Shown here one piece after another: positions 33,649-47,800 of a DNA stretch of 64,000 nucleotides. Positions within the stretch are counted from its first letter, which is position 1; each line of letters opens with the position of its first letter. Both the position numbers and the translations under genes were made by a program. The DNA comes from Glandiceps talaboti (taxonomy: Eukaryota > Hemichordata > Enteropneusta > Spengelidae). The stretch is taken from contig NC_135553.1 of NCBI RefSeq assembly GCF_964340395.1, positions 1,391,001 to 1,455,000 on the forward strand, given 5' to 3'. The notes under the pieces are model-generated. The model was not told where the DNA came from. It saw only the letters and a program-made list of their open reading frames with translations, and did not search any database.

Positions 33649-36600
33649 AGTTGTGTTCCCAAAGTTGTGTGCTGTATTGAAGACCGTCGAAATTTCTGAT
33701 AAAGTCGATTCGGAAGCTGCTACAGATCGACGCTTGCTTTTTTTCCAGGTTTGTACTTCTGTTCTGTTCTGTTCTGTTCTGTGAGAGACGAAAACATTTT
33801 CTATTCGATAATTATAAGTCACATGCTACAAGCATAGCCCTAGTACTGATGACTGTAGTGAATATTTTGTTGAGGGAATGGTATGCACACACCAGTCCCT
33901 CATCGTCGTCGCTATTACAAACACTAATGACAATGTTACAGGCAGGGCACACTCTTTGGTAAAACCTTTTGTCAGGTTTTGATTCTGGTCACTAAGAAAA
34001 AGTTATTCAGAAACGAAAGGATTATCCTAGAGATCATCCTAGTTTTATAATACAGTGTAATCAAATTCTTTCATTCGGGATTAACTTATAGTTCTGTCAC
34101 ACAGCAGTTTTAAGTTCATGCAACTTCAAATCCTATGTAGGCTGTAGACATGGAAACTATACAAGTGAAACTTCCTGACAGTATCAAGTCTATTGCAGTG
34201 ACATTTTGGTTGATTTCGCAGATTCTACATCGTATTAAGGAGTCAAGCTTTGCATAATCAGCTATATGGTATATAACCCCCCCCCCCCACCCATATATCA
34301 ATGTAATCTGTATACAAATCATTGATGTATGCCCTATATCTAAACCCAGTAACATATACTAAACGTCAGGGGTATAATACCTCTGTATTGTACGTGTTGT
34401 GGTTTTTAACGATCCTTCTATTATTCTCAGTTTTTACGAGTAGGAAGGGCCGTGATCTATGCATTGTATTAAAATAATGTACTCATTGAGTTCTTTCACC
34501 AGTCTTCATAGGTCGTAAGACATGTTAAATGTAGACTAGACGCTGTTCATCGTTGTAAAAGTACTTACCTGTTTACGGCATCGTCTGTAATCGGAAAACG
34601 AGCTTTTGCTTTCAAGCCTGGTCTCTGCTACGATAGGCTAAGAGTCCAGTCGAGTAGAGACGAAACATGTGAAAGTAGAATATTAACGGTCCAAAAAGTC
34701 TTTAGAAAAGTTTATGTTCCAGTGCCATAAGCCTTCACCTAACAATGACTATATTATTAACAATAAACACACTCGAATGAATTAAGTGGGAAAATGTAGC
34801 TCAAATAAACCTGGTACGTTGTAAAAGAAAGTTTTTCTGTAAGATTTTTGACCGAAAATATTCCACTTCACGTTTCTAACATTGCAATTGAGTTCATTTC
34901 ATCGCTAGCTTCTCATATTACATGTGCACACTTAGCGATTACAACGATATATAAAACTGTAATGTATAATATTGTTATACGTTTGTCTAAAACAAAAAAA
35001 TCTCACCTTGAACTACTTCAGTGAAGTGTACTTCTGGCGTGTACGTCTTTCAACTTTGCTACGCTGTTCCCTAACGGTGTGTCGTAGTTGTTTTCACTTC
35101 TACTACGGGATTCAACGTATATTCTTGACAACGTGTTTGTATTACATGTATAGAGGCAGAGCTAAACAATAAACTTATAGATTTACAGTCGAGTGCACTC
35201 GAGGTGACGCATTCTGCGGTGTGCTTGTCGTTAGGGAGAGGAACAGTTTCCTCGTTGGTATTTATGAAGTAAACTTTAAATGTATTGTGGAAACACATAC
35301 AACTGCTTCGGGTGCATAAACTTGTCAGATCTGTCAACAAGGCGTATTGAGACCAAAACACTAGTAACTGGGGCCACTTCAACGATGTTAATGAAACATT
35401 TTCTGTCCTAGAATGACGCATATCATTCCATTTGTTTAAACCAATTGTAAGGCCTTTCACCCCTAAATTGTTTGATGTGGATATGGATAAGTAATTTGGA
35501 TAAACATTTTTGTCGTAATAAGTTGGTTAATTTCAATGTAACTGGATAATTTGCAGCACTTCACTACGTATTAAAGTTACTGTATATATTTGTAAAGACT
35601 TGTCAGTAGAATGGTGGAGAGTCTGTAAAAGTGGTTGTTTTTTGAGTGTATAAACAGTCTGGTGTTTTTTTTGCAAATTTCCATGATTAAAGTTCAATGG
35701 GGGGGGGGGGGGGGAATGATTCTTTGGACAAACCTTAACCTTGGTCTCTCAATATTTAGAAATTCGAAATTTAGAATTTCTTCTGCCAGATTTCGTTCAT
35801 CGCATGATTTAAATATTAAAAAGAACGCCATGATGGTATCCCTGAAAACCAAAGATTCTGTAGTTTTTGCTTTTTGCCAAAACAAATGTGTGAATTCCAT
35901 TTCTTAGCTAGCCAAATGTCCTTGGTATCAGAAACTGAGAAATCTTTTACCAGCTTGGTTAAACAAAGATCCCATCATATGAAAGGTTTGCCCACATCAA
36001 TGTAATGTATTTATATGCTATGCAATACAATGTAAAGAGTGCACTAGCTTCAAGTGGGACATTTTTTTCATCAAGTAACCAGAGATACATTCACTTAAAG
36101 TTGGTCCGTTACTTATAAAAGACATTGTATCTGTTAATTAGCAGTCAATATTATCCATAGGTGGTGTAGTGTCTAGTTTATATCTTGAGCTAAAACTTAG
36201 TTTTGAATCTGTTACTAAGTTAAAACTGCACTAGTTGTAACTGGAGTATCATTTTTCGATCAGACAACCACAATATATTCAGTGAATATCATTAAAATGC
36301 CACTAATTACACATTTTACATGTTAATCAGTCAATCTTATCCATAAATATTGCAGTTACAGGTTGAAATCGTGATCGCCATTGAGGGCGCTGATTTGTTG
36401 GCGCAGACCACAAGATCAATTTCATTTTCATGTATACAGTTACAAAAAATACTTTCACCAACAGGTATTTCAATATTATTCAGGGTCTATGATATGAGGA
36501 AATTATTTTATCTAACAAAATATTTCCAATAAAATGTTCCAGTTGTAACCACTACAGCTTTTAATGTATTTGACAGTGTCATCATTTTGCTCTATAAGCC

Positions 36601-37497
36601 TGACACTTCTTATACAATAAACCAAGCTAAGACGTTGTCTCTCCTTTCTCGTTTCAACACTTTCCACCTACTTGTTCTAGTTTACCTGCTATTTAAAAAT
36701 GAACGATATCAGCGGAAATACATGGTAAAATAAAACTTATTTTTAAAATACTTGAAGCATGTTAGTCTGAGTATGTTTTACAAACATTTTAGGCTTGAAC
36801 AATAGAGATAAAATGAGAATTATGATATACTGTGGTACTTTGGATCAATACAAGAGATATAATTGATATGATGTCTTTTTAATGTCATGGTTACTTTCAT
36901 TTGTTGTCAACATTCACACACCAGCAATGATAGTCTCAGGGTGCTTTAAACTAATACCCTTCCCCACCCCATCTCACCTCCATCACAACCCACCCCACAC
37001 ACACACAGACACAACCCCAAACAAATTCAGGCAGCTGTATGTAGACTCATAACATAACAGATGGAACCACAAACAAAATCAAAATCTGTTATCAATATAT
37101 GTTTTATTTGAATGATTTCAATATCAATCCCTAATGTTTTTTAAACATATCATTTCCAGGATAAATTCAAGCTTTTAGATTTTTGAATATAAACCTTGAT
37201 TATGGTAAAATCAAAGTCAGAAATACAGCTTTACAAATATTTCATATACCATAGCAATACTTTGGGATCTGATGTCAACTACTATTTTCATATCTTTCAT
37301 ATCCCATCCATCACCTGCAATATTTTGAGACACATATCAAGCATTTTATTGCGATAACATGAAGATATTATTTCCCTTTTTCTTTCTAGGAAAACATGTT
37401 CTTTATAATGGTAAAGAGAAATGATAACTTATGATGTCTATAGAAGGTGCACATCACACTGCTTTTGCTGCAAACAAGTTCAGCATCTGTAAAGAAA
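33649..37497. other. Upstream of the EGF gene and downstream of GATD3
   Basis: CpG-rich to about 35.46 kb, then AT-rich. A minus-strand donor CGTAAACAG|GTAAGTAC near 34571 may close a 5' non-coding exon of the EGF gene. A 129-codon minus-strand ORF (35071-35460) has no recognisable domain. A 16-G run lies at 35699-35714. GATD3 3' UTR occupies the right end. Confidence 0.4.
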
Positions 37498-40400
37498 TCA
37501 CTTGACACGATGCAGCACGTCACTAACCATTTTACCAATTCCATCAAATATATTGTGTAGTTGGGTATTACACATGTATGCTGGAGTGGTGACTATATTG
37601 TTCTTTTCATCAATATGGCTTTCGTAAAACAGGTGTTAAGGAAATTAGTCATACATGTCAGGTTCATGAGGTTCACTGGCAGGTCAATTTATGATCACAA
37701 TTAACATCACTTTATTCATCTGACTGAGAAAATCTAGACATGCCTTGATTTCAGTATTACATAATGTGGTGTTGCCATCAATATACAACCCTGAGTGATA
37801 CTGTTACTTGATTTCTACATCAAATAAACATTATAAGCCACATCAAAAAGTCTTTGGGAAAAAGACAGATTGTTTTCTCCATTACATGAATATCACATAC
37901 ATATGTGATAAACTTTGGGTGCTGGAGAATCATTTCATTATTTCGCAATTGTCAAGAAACACCAAATTGAAACTCAATTCAACTCTATTGTTCTCACATG
38001 GGTCATGGGTCATGGGTCATGGGTCATGGGACTTAGCAGACATACATATTTATTAGATTCACACTGAATATTCATGACTCCTAAGTGCGTATTGCCTTTA
38101 TATAAAGTCTTTTTCAGTTCTATCGTTTTCACACTGGTCCACCAGAACTCATAGAGAGCCTATGAAACTGTCATTTTAGAGAGTAGTACAGATTTTTTAT
38201 CTCCTGATGTTGGAATACGGTATTGCAAATACACCGGAAAGAAATCTGTCAATGTATTTTTTAAATTAGTTGCATTTTGGGGACTGTATTCAAGAAAGTG
38301 TTGACTCATACATGTTGAAAATGTTGAGACACTGACCCAGGATTGACAATTAGCCCTTTAAAGAAAAGTGAAAACCAAACTTGTCAAAAGGATATAGTGA
38401 CATCCTTGTTTACATGTTTAGCTCCAAGTTCCTCCACTGCTCCTGCTGTTCCAGCATGTGGCCACTTCCCCTCTTCTTCTTTGTCTTGTCCTACGGTAAG
38501 CTCACAGCCTTCAATCACTTTAGCAGCAAGTACAGGGGCAATGCAGCATAGCCTAGAAGGGCAGAGTCAATTTATCCATGTAACAATGATCATATCTTGT
38601 AAACTGGACTGGAGAATATTTTGAGATGTAATATATGCATGGCTGGTAGAGCTATTCAGATAGTCAATTATGGCTCATCCAATCAGATTATGCTTCACTT
38701 AGATGTTACTTTTGATTCATCCAATCAGATTATACCATATGTTGATGTTATTTTTTACTCATCCAATGAGATTATAACTTATTTTGATGCCATTTTTGAC
38801 TCACCCAATAGGTTTTTTATCGGCATGGAATTCTTTGAGCACTCTTTCCACATCAACATTGATTGAACATTTAGCTCCATCCACCGCAAAGGTACATCTA
38901 CAAAATAAAAAAATAACATTTAGATCCATCCACAGCAAAGATAGATCTACATAGAACAGAATAACATTTAGATCCATCCAAGAACTCTTGTGGTCAACCA
39001 GCCATATTCAGTATAACTGTTGTTGACACCTTTCACTACAATTGTATATATAGAAACGTTAAACATGACACCTCTGTACAAATGTGTATGTTTGTTGTAT
39101 AACAGTTCATGATACCATGGCTGGCTACACATATTAGTATCCTTTCTTTACAACACATCTTAATCTGCATAATTTATGTAGAGTATGTTAGCAAATTCAA
39201 CGGAAAAAAATCTTTGTGCATCTTCAGCTAAAATAAATCCTGCCGTCATACTTCATACAAACACAGTATCTCTCAATATTTGTCACTGACACAAAACACT
39301 ACATTATCAAATTCCTTTTTGATATTCTGGAAGAGCTTGTTTACTTACAGATTTTTTGCAGCACCAAAACCACCAGGAAAGACAACAGCATCGTAATCAC
39401 TGGCTTTGAGATCTGTCAATGCGGACACTTTACCCCTAGCTATACGTGCAGACTCCACCAATACATTCCTAAAGATTTAGAACAATGGTCATTTCTATCA
39501 CACACACTAAATGGCATTATATCTTTAAAACTTTTTTGTATGGTGAAAACAGAAACATATCAATATAACATACTCTTTTCAATTACTCAATTTACTTTCC
39601 TTAAACTGACGTTGGTCCACTGTCGCAAACCATGGCCTGTTTTATGGCACCTTCCTTAACATGCCACCCTAAAGGCCGTGGATGCATTTCAAAGTGTAGC
39701 GGAAGAAATACCAGCTCAGGTTTGTGAGAATGGCGTTGGTCAGACTTTCAATATTCGCAAACTACGTAAGTCCTCTTGACATAGATTTTGATTCAGAATT
39801 GGTTCAAAAGAGGTTTTAGTTCCTTTCTTCCATTCCTGGTTGTTCTACAAATCTTAGCATCCATGCCTTGAAGATTCAGAACATAAGTTTCTGTGTACAT
39901 CTCTGTTATGAGAACAGTTACAATACACAGCAGTGATGATGATGGTCAAGCTATGTCACATATATATTAAGCCTGTCATTCTAATCATTCAGCTGTCATG
40001 CTAAATAAAGTAAGCTATTTCCATGAATTACATAATGTTTGTGAACTCATGAGAAACACAAATGATAAACCATAGACTCTACACACTGTGTGTCGGATCT
40101 ATGGCTATACATATCAACAAAACTTCACAATGTCATAAACAAACAATCCAGTGGACATTGTGAAGTGGATTGTTTGTTTGTTTGTACTTTTACTTACCTA
40201 CTTTGTCCTTCCATAGGTTCTCCCTTGGTGTGGTCAATCACATGCATTTGTGGGATATCAGGAGCAAATATTGCTGTATCAGCCCCACCTCGACTCAAAT
40301 GAACCAGTACTCTGTCAAAAGTCAAAATAAAGTCATTGTTATAAAATAGTCGTTGGAGGACAAGTTTTGTGGTAAATTTTAAAATACAATTTGTCATATT

Positions 40401-42196
40401 GAGTAATCTGTTGTCCTGAGGTAATAATAAGTAAGTATATACTATTGTCACTGCTTTGTTTCATCCTTACATATTTTTTGTGGTCACACAGAACGTCATT
40501 TTTTTTTGGTTTGATTCCATAAATATATGGTCAGTTATGTAATAAGAAATATAGAAATAAAAATGCCCCCCCCCCCCATGACTTTATAACTGGCATTATC
40601 AAATAAATAATTGAATCATAAGAATTATACATTTATATTCACAGCTATAACTGAATAATGCATAATTAGAGGTGGGTTTTTTTTTCAAATGCTCTAATTT
40701 AAAGCTTTTTTTTTTTTTTTTTACTCATTTACTCTCTGTAGAGGAAACTGTTGAGCAATCAAAGTTTGAGATATATTGCTCTACTCAAATGGGAGTTTTC
40801 TATCTCTGATATTCAACTCTAGAACAACTCTTCCTCTATGAATGTGAATACAAAACCAACTTCAAAACTCAACTCTTCCTCTCTGAATGTGAATACAAAA
40901 CTAACTTCAAATCCAATAACTCTCTGCAAGTCATTATTACATTAAGTAAAAACTTTAGACTTACGCAGATGCTTCATGTATTTCAGCACCATCATAAACA
41001 CCACATCCAGACAATACCTACATTAAATTGATAAAAACAGACTTGCTTTAGGGTTGGAATGATTAGTTTACATTGTCAATATGGTTAGCCTCATATCTAG
41101 TTATATGGAGATTTTAACTATCGTCGCCTGTCATGATTTGCTAGAAGTGGTTTATTCACATCTAAATTTAGATTATGATTTCCTACAGTGACATTCAACT
41201 CACCACTGCTATATACCATGAAATCTATCCTTTATGATTAGCTACTCCTGTCTATACTGAGACATTCATAATGTCCATTAAATAATGTTTACATCATGTG
41301 ATTCCAACTCTACAGACTGAGTTCATTCTAATCATGTGGTGACACTATTGATGTCATTTCTCAGCAGCTACCCATAAGAATTTGTGCCTCCTTTCTGTCC
41401 ATAGAGTTTCATTTAAGTAAAAAAAGGAACAACAAATGCTAGTCATGATTGGAGATGATAGTCCAAATCCCAACACAACCAAGATACTATGCTACAATCA
41501 GTGAGATTTGTACATACTTAGTCTTCAAGCATTGAAATTTGAACAATTTACCCACTTATATCATCACTCTTACACTCACTGAACACATAAATGTTTCAGA
41601 ATTGTCACTGTAAATTCCGTTATGTATACATACATTCTAAATTCAAAGACTAGCTCAAACCACAATATAAGATCTAAATGTTATCGAGAATTTCAATTTA
41701 GCCTATGTTGTGCAATATTTTCATTGCGAAGTACATGCACAGTATTACAGTTTCACATATGCTCTCTCCCTAAGCTCTTTCTTTCTTTGCTCCACTCTCG
41801 CTCTACTCTCCAGTAGTACCAGGTAGCATGGAAGTAAGAAACTAAGTCTGTACTTCAATACATGAGAATATTGGGGTATGATAAATATACTTAACTTACA
41901 CTACGACTAGGTAAGTTTGAATTACACATGCACGGGTATGTGATGTGATGATAGCTAGTGATGTAATGCCTGGGTACGTACTAGAGTACGTATGTACGTG
42001 CGTGCCCTGGCGGGGAGCTCGGAGGGGGTCAGTTATATAAACACATCGTTGCGATGTATGGATGATAACACATTTCAGATCTTACCACAGCTACTTTGCT
42101 TCCCTCTTTGTGATGATGACAAGATCTCTGACTTGCCGACATTCTGGCGGTCAATGGTGCAAGTAGTGAACGCACTGCAAATGTGGTAGACAACAT
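37498..42196 (-). CDS. GATD3: GATD3 / ES1-family mitochondrial class I amidotransferase-like protein, complete
   Basis: Seven exons: 42196-42086, 41017-40965, 40311-40198, 39468-39349, 38897-38805, 38552-38396 and 37623-37498 (TGA stop). They total 774 nt and encode 257 residues, close to human ES1/GATD3. Residues 1-25 ([20 protein letters not shown]) are Arg-rich and acid-free, as in a mitochondrial presequence. Family motifs follow in order: [63 protein letters not shown], the nucleophile-elbow-like [32 protein letters not shown], and [10 protein letters not shown] with DGIGKMV near the end. The DJ-1/PfpI-like family (bacterial ElbB) is linked to mitochondrial deglycation or quality control; the precise reaction is unsettled. 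The last intron has AT-AC ends and minor-spliceosome signals; all others are GT-AG. No frameshift is visible. Confidence 0.93.
37624..38395 (-). other. GATD3: U12-type AT-AC intron in GATD3
   Basis: Read on the minus strand, the intron starts ATATCCTTTT (38395 downward), the minor-spliceosome 5' site. It contains TTCCTTAAC at 37643-37635, the minor branch-site consensus, about 12 bases before the terminal AC at 37625-37624. Splicing there joins KDVT to ESHIDEKN in phase 0, matching the family alignment around KEVVEAHVDQKN. No GT-AG alternative keeps the frame. Confidence 0.85.
37996..38031. repeat. 9-bp repeat GGTCATGGG, about four copies
   Basis: CATGGGTCATGGGTCATGGG continues for about four units within the GATD3 AT-AC intron. 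Confidence 0.9.
38665..38815 (-). repeat. 46-49-bp repeat reaching the donor of GATD3 exon 5
   Basis: CTCATCCAATCAGATTAT recurs four times (near 38673, 38718, 38758 and, diverged, 38800). The last copy overlaps the exon 5 donor at 38804-38803. Confidence 0.75.
38867..38985 (-). repeat. GATD3: 48/49-bp tandem repeat that copies the start of GATD3 exon 5
   Basis: The acceptor and first 30 coding bases of exon 5 (from 38897 downward) are repeated at 38916-38951 and partly at 38964-38983. The second copy retains an acceptor-like TAG and an open frame reading IFAVDGSKC instead of TFAVDGAKC. The extra copies lie in the upstream intron. Confidence 0.85.
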
Positions 42197-44827
42197 ATTG
42201 CCCAGGGACTTTTAATTCATTGCCTCGCATTTTAAGTACAGTGGTCGTTGAAAACATTCTCTTGAAGTTTAGAAGAAAAAAAACACGTAAAACATTTTGC
42301 CATTAAAAAACTTGTATGTGATATAATTGTTATCTCTGAAAAAATACTAGCGTATTTTTGTACAATTTTACAGCAATAAATTACATGTACACTTACGAAC
42401 CTACAGCCTATGAAAAGGTATATCATTATCAATCCTGACGTTGGTCAAAGGTCAAACATGTGTTCATTTCTGCATTTTTGAAGCGAAATTCCTTATACAT
42501 GCCTTATTTATTGATGTACCGTATGTGGCATTTAAATAGCCCATGATTTTTTGAAGTCACTCTCAGCCAGAGTGTCTCTCTTGAAGGAGAGACTGCTGAA
42601 GACGCTGCAATGTGGTTTATGAAGACGACTGAAATCAAGCAGAACATGTGGAGCGCCACCAACGACGGCTCTATTTTACAGTCATGCAGTACGAACAATT
42701 CCTCGTGAAATCATGCATTAAACTGATGAAACTTCAATTTTAATAATAACTTTGTGATAAAACTTATTAACTTCCATAAATTGTAACTTTAATTTACCTT
42801 TGATAAAACTTACCAACGTCAATATTTTGTCACTGTAATTTACCTGTAACAAAACTTGTGTGAAGACCAATGCCTGGGTAGACAGCAATGGTGCCATTGG
42901 TCTGGGCTTATCAGCCTGCCATACCATGCCCCCGGACCACACCCACCATAACTACTGATCTGTCAGTCTAATGCCTGGGGGGTCATGACCAATTAAGGTA
43001 ACACAATGTATACAACACACAGATAATGGGCAAAACCAAACCAAAATTAGAGACAGCAGTTATCACAAATGCACAAAGAGACTTGGGAACTGACAGTGTG
43101 GAGTTTTTTCAAATTTATTGGTACCCAATATTTAAGTTGTGAAAAGAGCTGTACCAATTTCTAGACATGATAAAACATGTTCAGGTACCTAAAAAAACCA
43201 TAAAACTTTAGTCTGGTTCAATATAAAGGAAAAGTGCATGTAATTCAATATAAAGGAAAAGTGCCTGTATTCAAGGTGTTAAATTGATAAACTGTGGACA
43301 ATAAGTACAACTTTACTTGTGACCATGTAGGGTGCACAACAATAGGAATGAGTTAAAATCCCTGAACTTATCTCTATGATTATATCTTTGGAGCAATATA
43401 AAATTAAAATCATACTAATTGCACAGCATATTTCCAAGGTTTTAGTTTATATACTGATTTTACTCAAGGTACGTGTAATACCAAGTAAGACTTTAATAAT
43501 CATCTTTTAACGCAGCTAAGTATAAACTGTATTTAGATGTATCTTGAAACAAGTGACAACTTCCCATTGTAGTGCACCCCTAATGATACTGATAGGATGA
43601 CTGAAAATTAGGATTCATGAATGAAAAAAAAAGTTTTGACGCTGTGATTACAAATTTTCATTTGTAACCATGAGTCCATGAACATTCACTGATATACATG
43701 TACTTCATTTACATATTCTGAATTGACATGACCTAATTAGTGTTGTGAGTTTCAAGTCATTTGATAGTATTACAGTAAACTTTGTAAGTTATCTACAATC
43801 TGTATTATTCAAGTTTGCCTGTATTCAATGGCTTTAAACAGCTAATACAAACGTTTTGTCTTTGTTATTATTGGTCATCCTCTGTGAGGAAAAATAATGA
43901 AATTTCTCATTTTGTCAAAATTCTTTTTTTCCGCTCGTCAACATGATGAAATACTTTAATACATAGTACTTTTATGATCTGTACAATATGTCATGTAATT
44001 AAGTAAGGTGTTGTGTCTTTCACTTTACACTAGACAATGTTACAACTTTACACAGATATACAAGAACTATTTTATGCATATAATTTAACACAAGGCATTC
44101 TATCAAAGCGATGCTCACAAAATAAGTATTTTATCACAATCATGATTAGTGTTGTTATCATTGTCACAGTTTCCATCATCATCTATGATATGCTAATAAT
44201 CAATAAAGTCACTGACTTCATTATCATTAATGTCATCATCATAATCATCATAGAACCATAGTCAATCATTATCATGCATCATTGTAATAGGGAACTTGCA
44301 AACCCGCCATGTTGAATGTTGCATCATGGGAAATGTGATAATAAATACTGATGAATTGGTATTGTAAACATTACTGTTACATTGTTTGCAATCACGATCA
44401 ATTCATAGTTACCCTGACCATTGTGGACAGTTTATTTTATCAGTAGCTCCAGATTAGGTATTACAATAACCACAGATAATCCAATAGTCCTTTGCATCTG
44501 AGCATGCTCAGTCTGGATTGCAAGTTCCCTATTGTTAGAATGGCCATATTTTATGAGTGTCTACAATGCTTCTATAAGGATAGCCATACTTAAAACAACC
44601 GACAGTACAACATTTCCTGACTTTAATTGTCATTTCTATGTCATTCAGACTTTTACATACACTTACTTTTTTAAATACTTTTTTTGTAAAAATTTAACTG
44701 ACCAACCCATTTTTCTACAATGAGAAATACAGCATTAAGTACAGGTACCCTAAACATTTAAATAGAATACAAAACTCATGCATACATGTATATAAACTGC
44801 CTTATTTGAATCAGATTTAAAAGTTCT
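42197..44827. other. Between GATD3 and MBOAT7
   Basis: The GATD3 promoter must lie at its left edge. CpG-rich sequence flanks GATD3 exon 1 (41940-42250). A 27-bp direct repeat (TTCAATATAAAGGAAAAGTG) is at about 43218 and 43244. MBOAT7 3' UTR occupies the right end. No further gene recognised. Confidence 0.5.
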
Positions 44828-47800
44828 CTAATTTTCTTTCTTTACATCAGTTGATATACCATCATCTGTTGGATTTATCTTAATCTCCTCTTTCCTTTTT
44901 CGTTTTGGTTTGTAAAGAATTCCAATCCCAATAAATATTGCACTAATAACATGACAAATGAAATATGATGACATCCAATATCTTATAGTGTAATCCCATC
45001 TGAGGAGGAGGAAACCCATGGATAAGTACTCAAAACCTCGCATACGGAAAAACCAGTTTATCCAATCATAGGTTGTTTCATTCTCTGGTTTACGGAATGC
45101 TTTTATCATGACATCTTCAGCAAATAATATAATAGGGACCGTCATGAAGCTAAGGAAATATCCAGGATGTATACCATGCCAGAATGCACTCACTAACATA
45201 GTCACAGATGTTCTGAAAAAGTATCAAAGGTTAAAGGTCAGTAAGTATTGATTGTTTTGTCATATAGATGGAATAGACATGTTTTCAAACCCATCAACTC
45301 AGCAATGAGTGAATGTTAAATTATAGCAGGCCAGTCATGAAGGTTCTTCAACAGATCATGTGATTGCTACTCAATACACTCAATACACAAGTCTGATGTC
45401 ATTTGATTTCTGGGGTGTTAATTTGTTCTTCACAGTACAACTTGTTTGCTACTCTACTCTTAAAAACAATATAGCATGGTACCGTATTGATATTTATCAT
45501 TTACATAAATTAACATACAGATTGTTGTGGGTGGCTTCTTATCACTATATAGAACAAACAAAAACAAATTTTTCAGTCTATGACCCTTGAGAAAGTGATT
45601 TCATGAAAAAAAATCAATAAAGACAAGGTTACTATAGTAACCATTGATATTTATTTACCAACAATTATCATTCACATAAAAACATGAACATAGATTTTTC
45701 ACTGAGGGCGCAGTTTATCACTCACTTACAATAACAAATACATCAGTTTAACAAGCTATGACCTTTCAGAAAGTGATTTCATGAACATATCAAGACATGT
45801 GCTCTCATTTATCCTTACCTCCATGCCCTGCTTGGTACTCGTCTGTAGACAAAGTTTGCCAGCCACCATTGCACTGTCATATTCCATCCCCTCATTGCAT
45901 CACGGAAAGTTGCTGTGAAGTCACATTTGTAGCCATCAATGTTGTTGACTGTCTCAAAATTGTATTCATCTACTGATGTCTGGTCTTCTTTGCTGTGTAA
46001 ACATGAAAATAGTTTTCAGCATTTTGGTCAAAAACTCAGACTCTAACTGAACTGTGTAGTTTAGAGTTGGTTTTGCTTAGTTTATATCCAGGTTTCACAT
46101 TGTCAGTCATCAAATATTAGTATGTCATTGATTGCAGCTACTGCCTTTTTAAAGGCCTGTGTTAGATTAGAATTAAAATTTGGGTATGAAAGATGACATA
46201 TAAACCTAGTCCTGAACAAAAGAATGATTGTAAATGATCTCAATGGCTCCACTGATACAACAGTAGCAGTGTGCCCCCCTCCTCCACTGACACACACAAT
46301 GTCTAGTGATGCACCAAAATTTGGTGTTCCCCTATCTCTTACTAGGTGGTGACTCACAAGAAATGCCAGTTTTTATCATTTTGACTCACAATAACAAAAT
46401 GTGGCTATCATTAGAGGGCACACTGGATAGTAGTAAAAGTTTGCAGACAAAGTTTTATCATTTATGATATTCATTCTACTAAAGAAAATAATTCATGAAT
46501 TCTTATTCACATTCTTGTTATCATCCTTGGTGTGTTGAAAGCATAAAAAGAGCAAATTTTGTTTGATGACTTACCTGTCTTTAGGCCATGTTATGGAAGG
46601 GCCTTGTCCACACTTGGGTTTGCTAGCAATAGGGTACGCCCCTAATGCTGACATGATACAGACACATTCAGATAGTACCCATGCAGCATACATCCTCATA
46701 CGAAACACGAAGAACATTGGAACCATGAATAACGTGGCGTACCAGTAACCATGGTTATATAACTCATCAGACTTTGCATAATCAATGGTGAAGTAGTGTG
46801 AAGATACAAGAAAACACAACCCGTACACAACAATGAATTTCAGTTTTTCAGATAATGGCTTTATAGTTGGGATTTCACTGGATTTTTCATTGTGTACCAT
46901 ATCATAGTAAGTCTTGTATTTATAATAAGGACCTAGAAAAGAAAGAAATTATTTTATTCAGTATTCAGTATAAAAGTGTATTTTGATTTCATTGTCTTGT
47001 TTTCATCTTGATTGACAACAGTATCTATTCAATATAACTATAACAACATAGTGAACTACAGGATAGTGTGGCATATGCAAGTTCATCACAGTAAGCTACA
47101 ACTTCTACACATTGCCATATGTATGGAGTAAACATTTTAACAGTTACTATGACAACTACAAATAAAATTGACAGCTCATACTCATTGGCAGTGTTGTCTT
47201 GTAACATACAGAGTGCAACGACCAATAACAATAGTTGTAGAAAGATTACAGTCTGTGGGACTGACCATAGTCTGTGGGACTGACCATACACTATTTTTCA
47301 ATTTGCAACCAAATTAGGAGTACAGGTTGGAGTAAATTTAAGGATTAAAGTGACCATTTTGATGACAAATGGAATTTATTTTGGATTTTGGATTTATAAA
47401 ATTAACTCCACTATGTTTTCCACCTGTCATACCATATACAACATAGGTGAAAGGTCAATGAAAGTTTAAAGGTCATGATATCATCTACTATGACATATTT
47501 TACTCACCTGTCATGATACCAACATAGCAGTAAGCATAATGAAATATGTCTACCACTGAGGGCTCTTCAATAATTGTCACTGGTGGTTTCTTTGAAGCTG
47601 TAGAATCAGTTTCTTTGACTGGGTTGAGTTTGGCAGCATATGAATCGTGTATTTCAAATGTCATACCAACCATCTAGGTAAAGAGAGAAAATATGAATCG
47701 TGTATTTCAAATGTCATACCAACCATCTAGGTAAAGAGAGAAAATATGAATCGTGTATTTCAAATGTCATACCAACCATCTAGGTAAAGAGAGAAAATAT

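Noticed and set aside
35071-35460. 129-codon minus-strand ORF
   Set aside because: No domain, no splice partner, and composition like non-coding sequence.
38343-38624. Plus-strand ORF of 93 codons
   Set aside because: Shadow of GATD3 exon 6 on the opposite strand.
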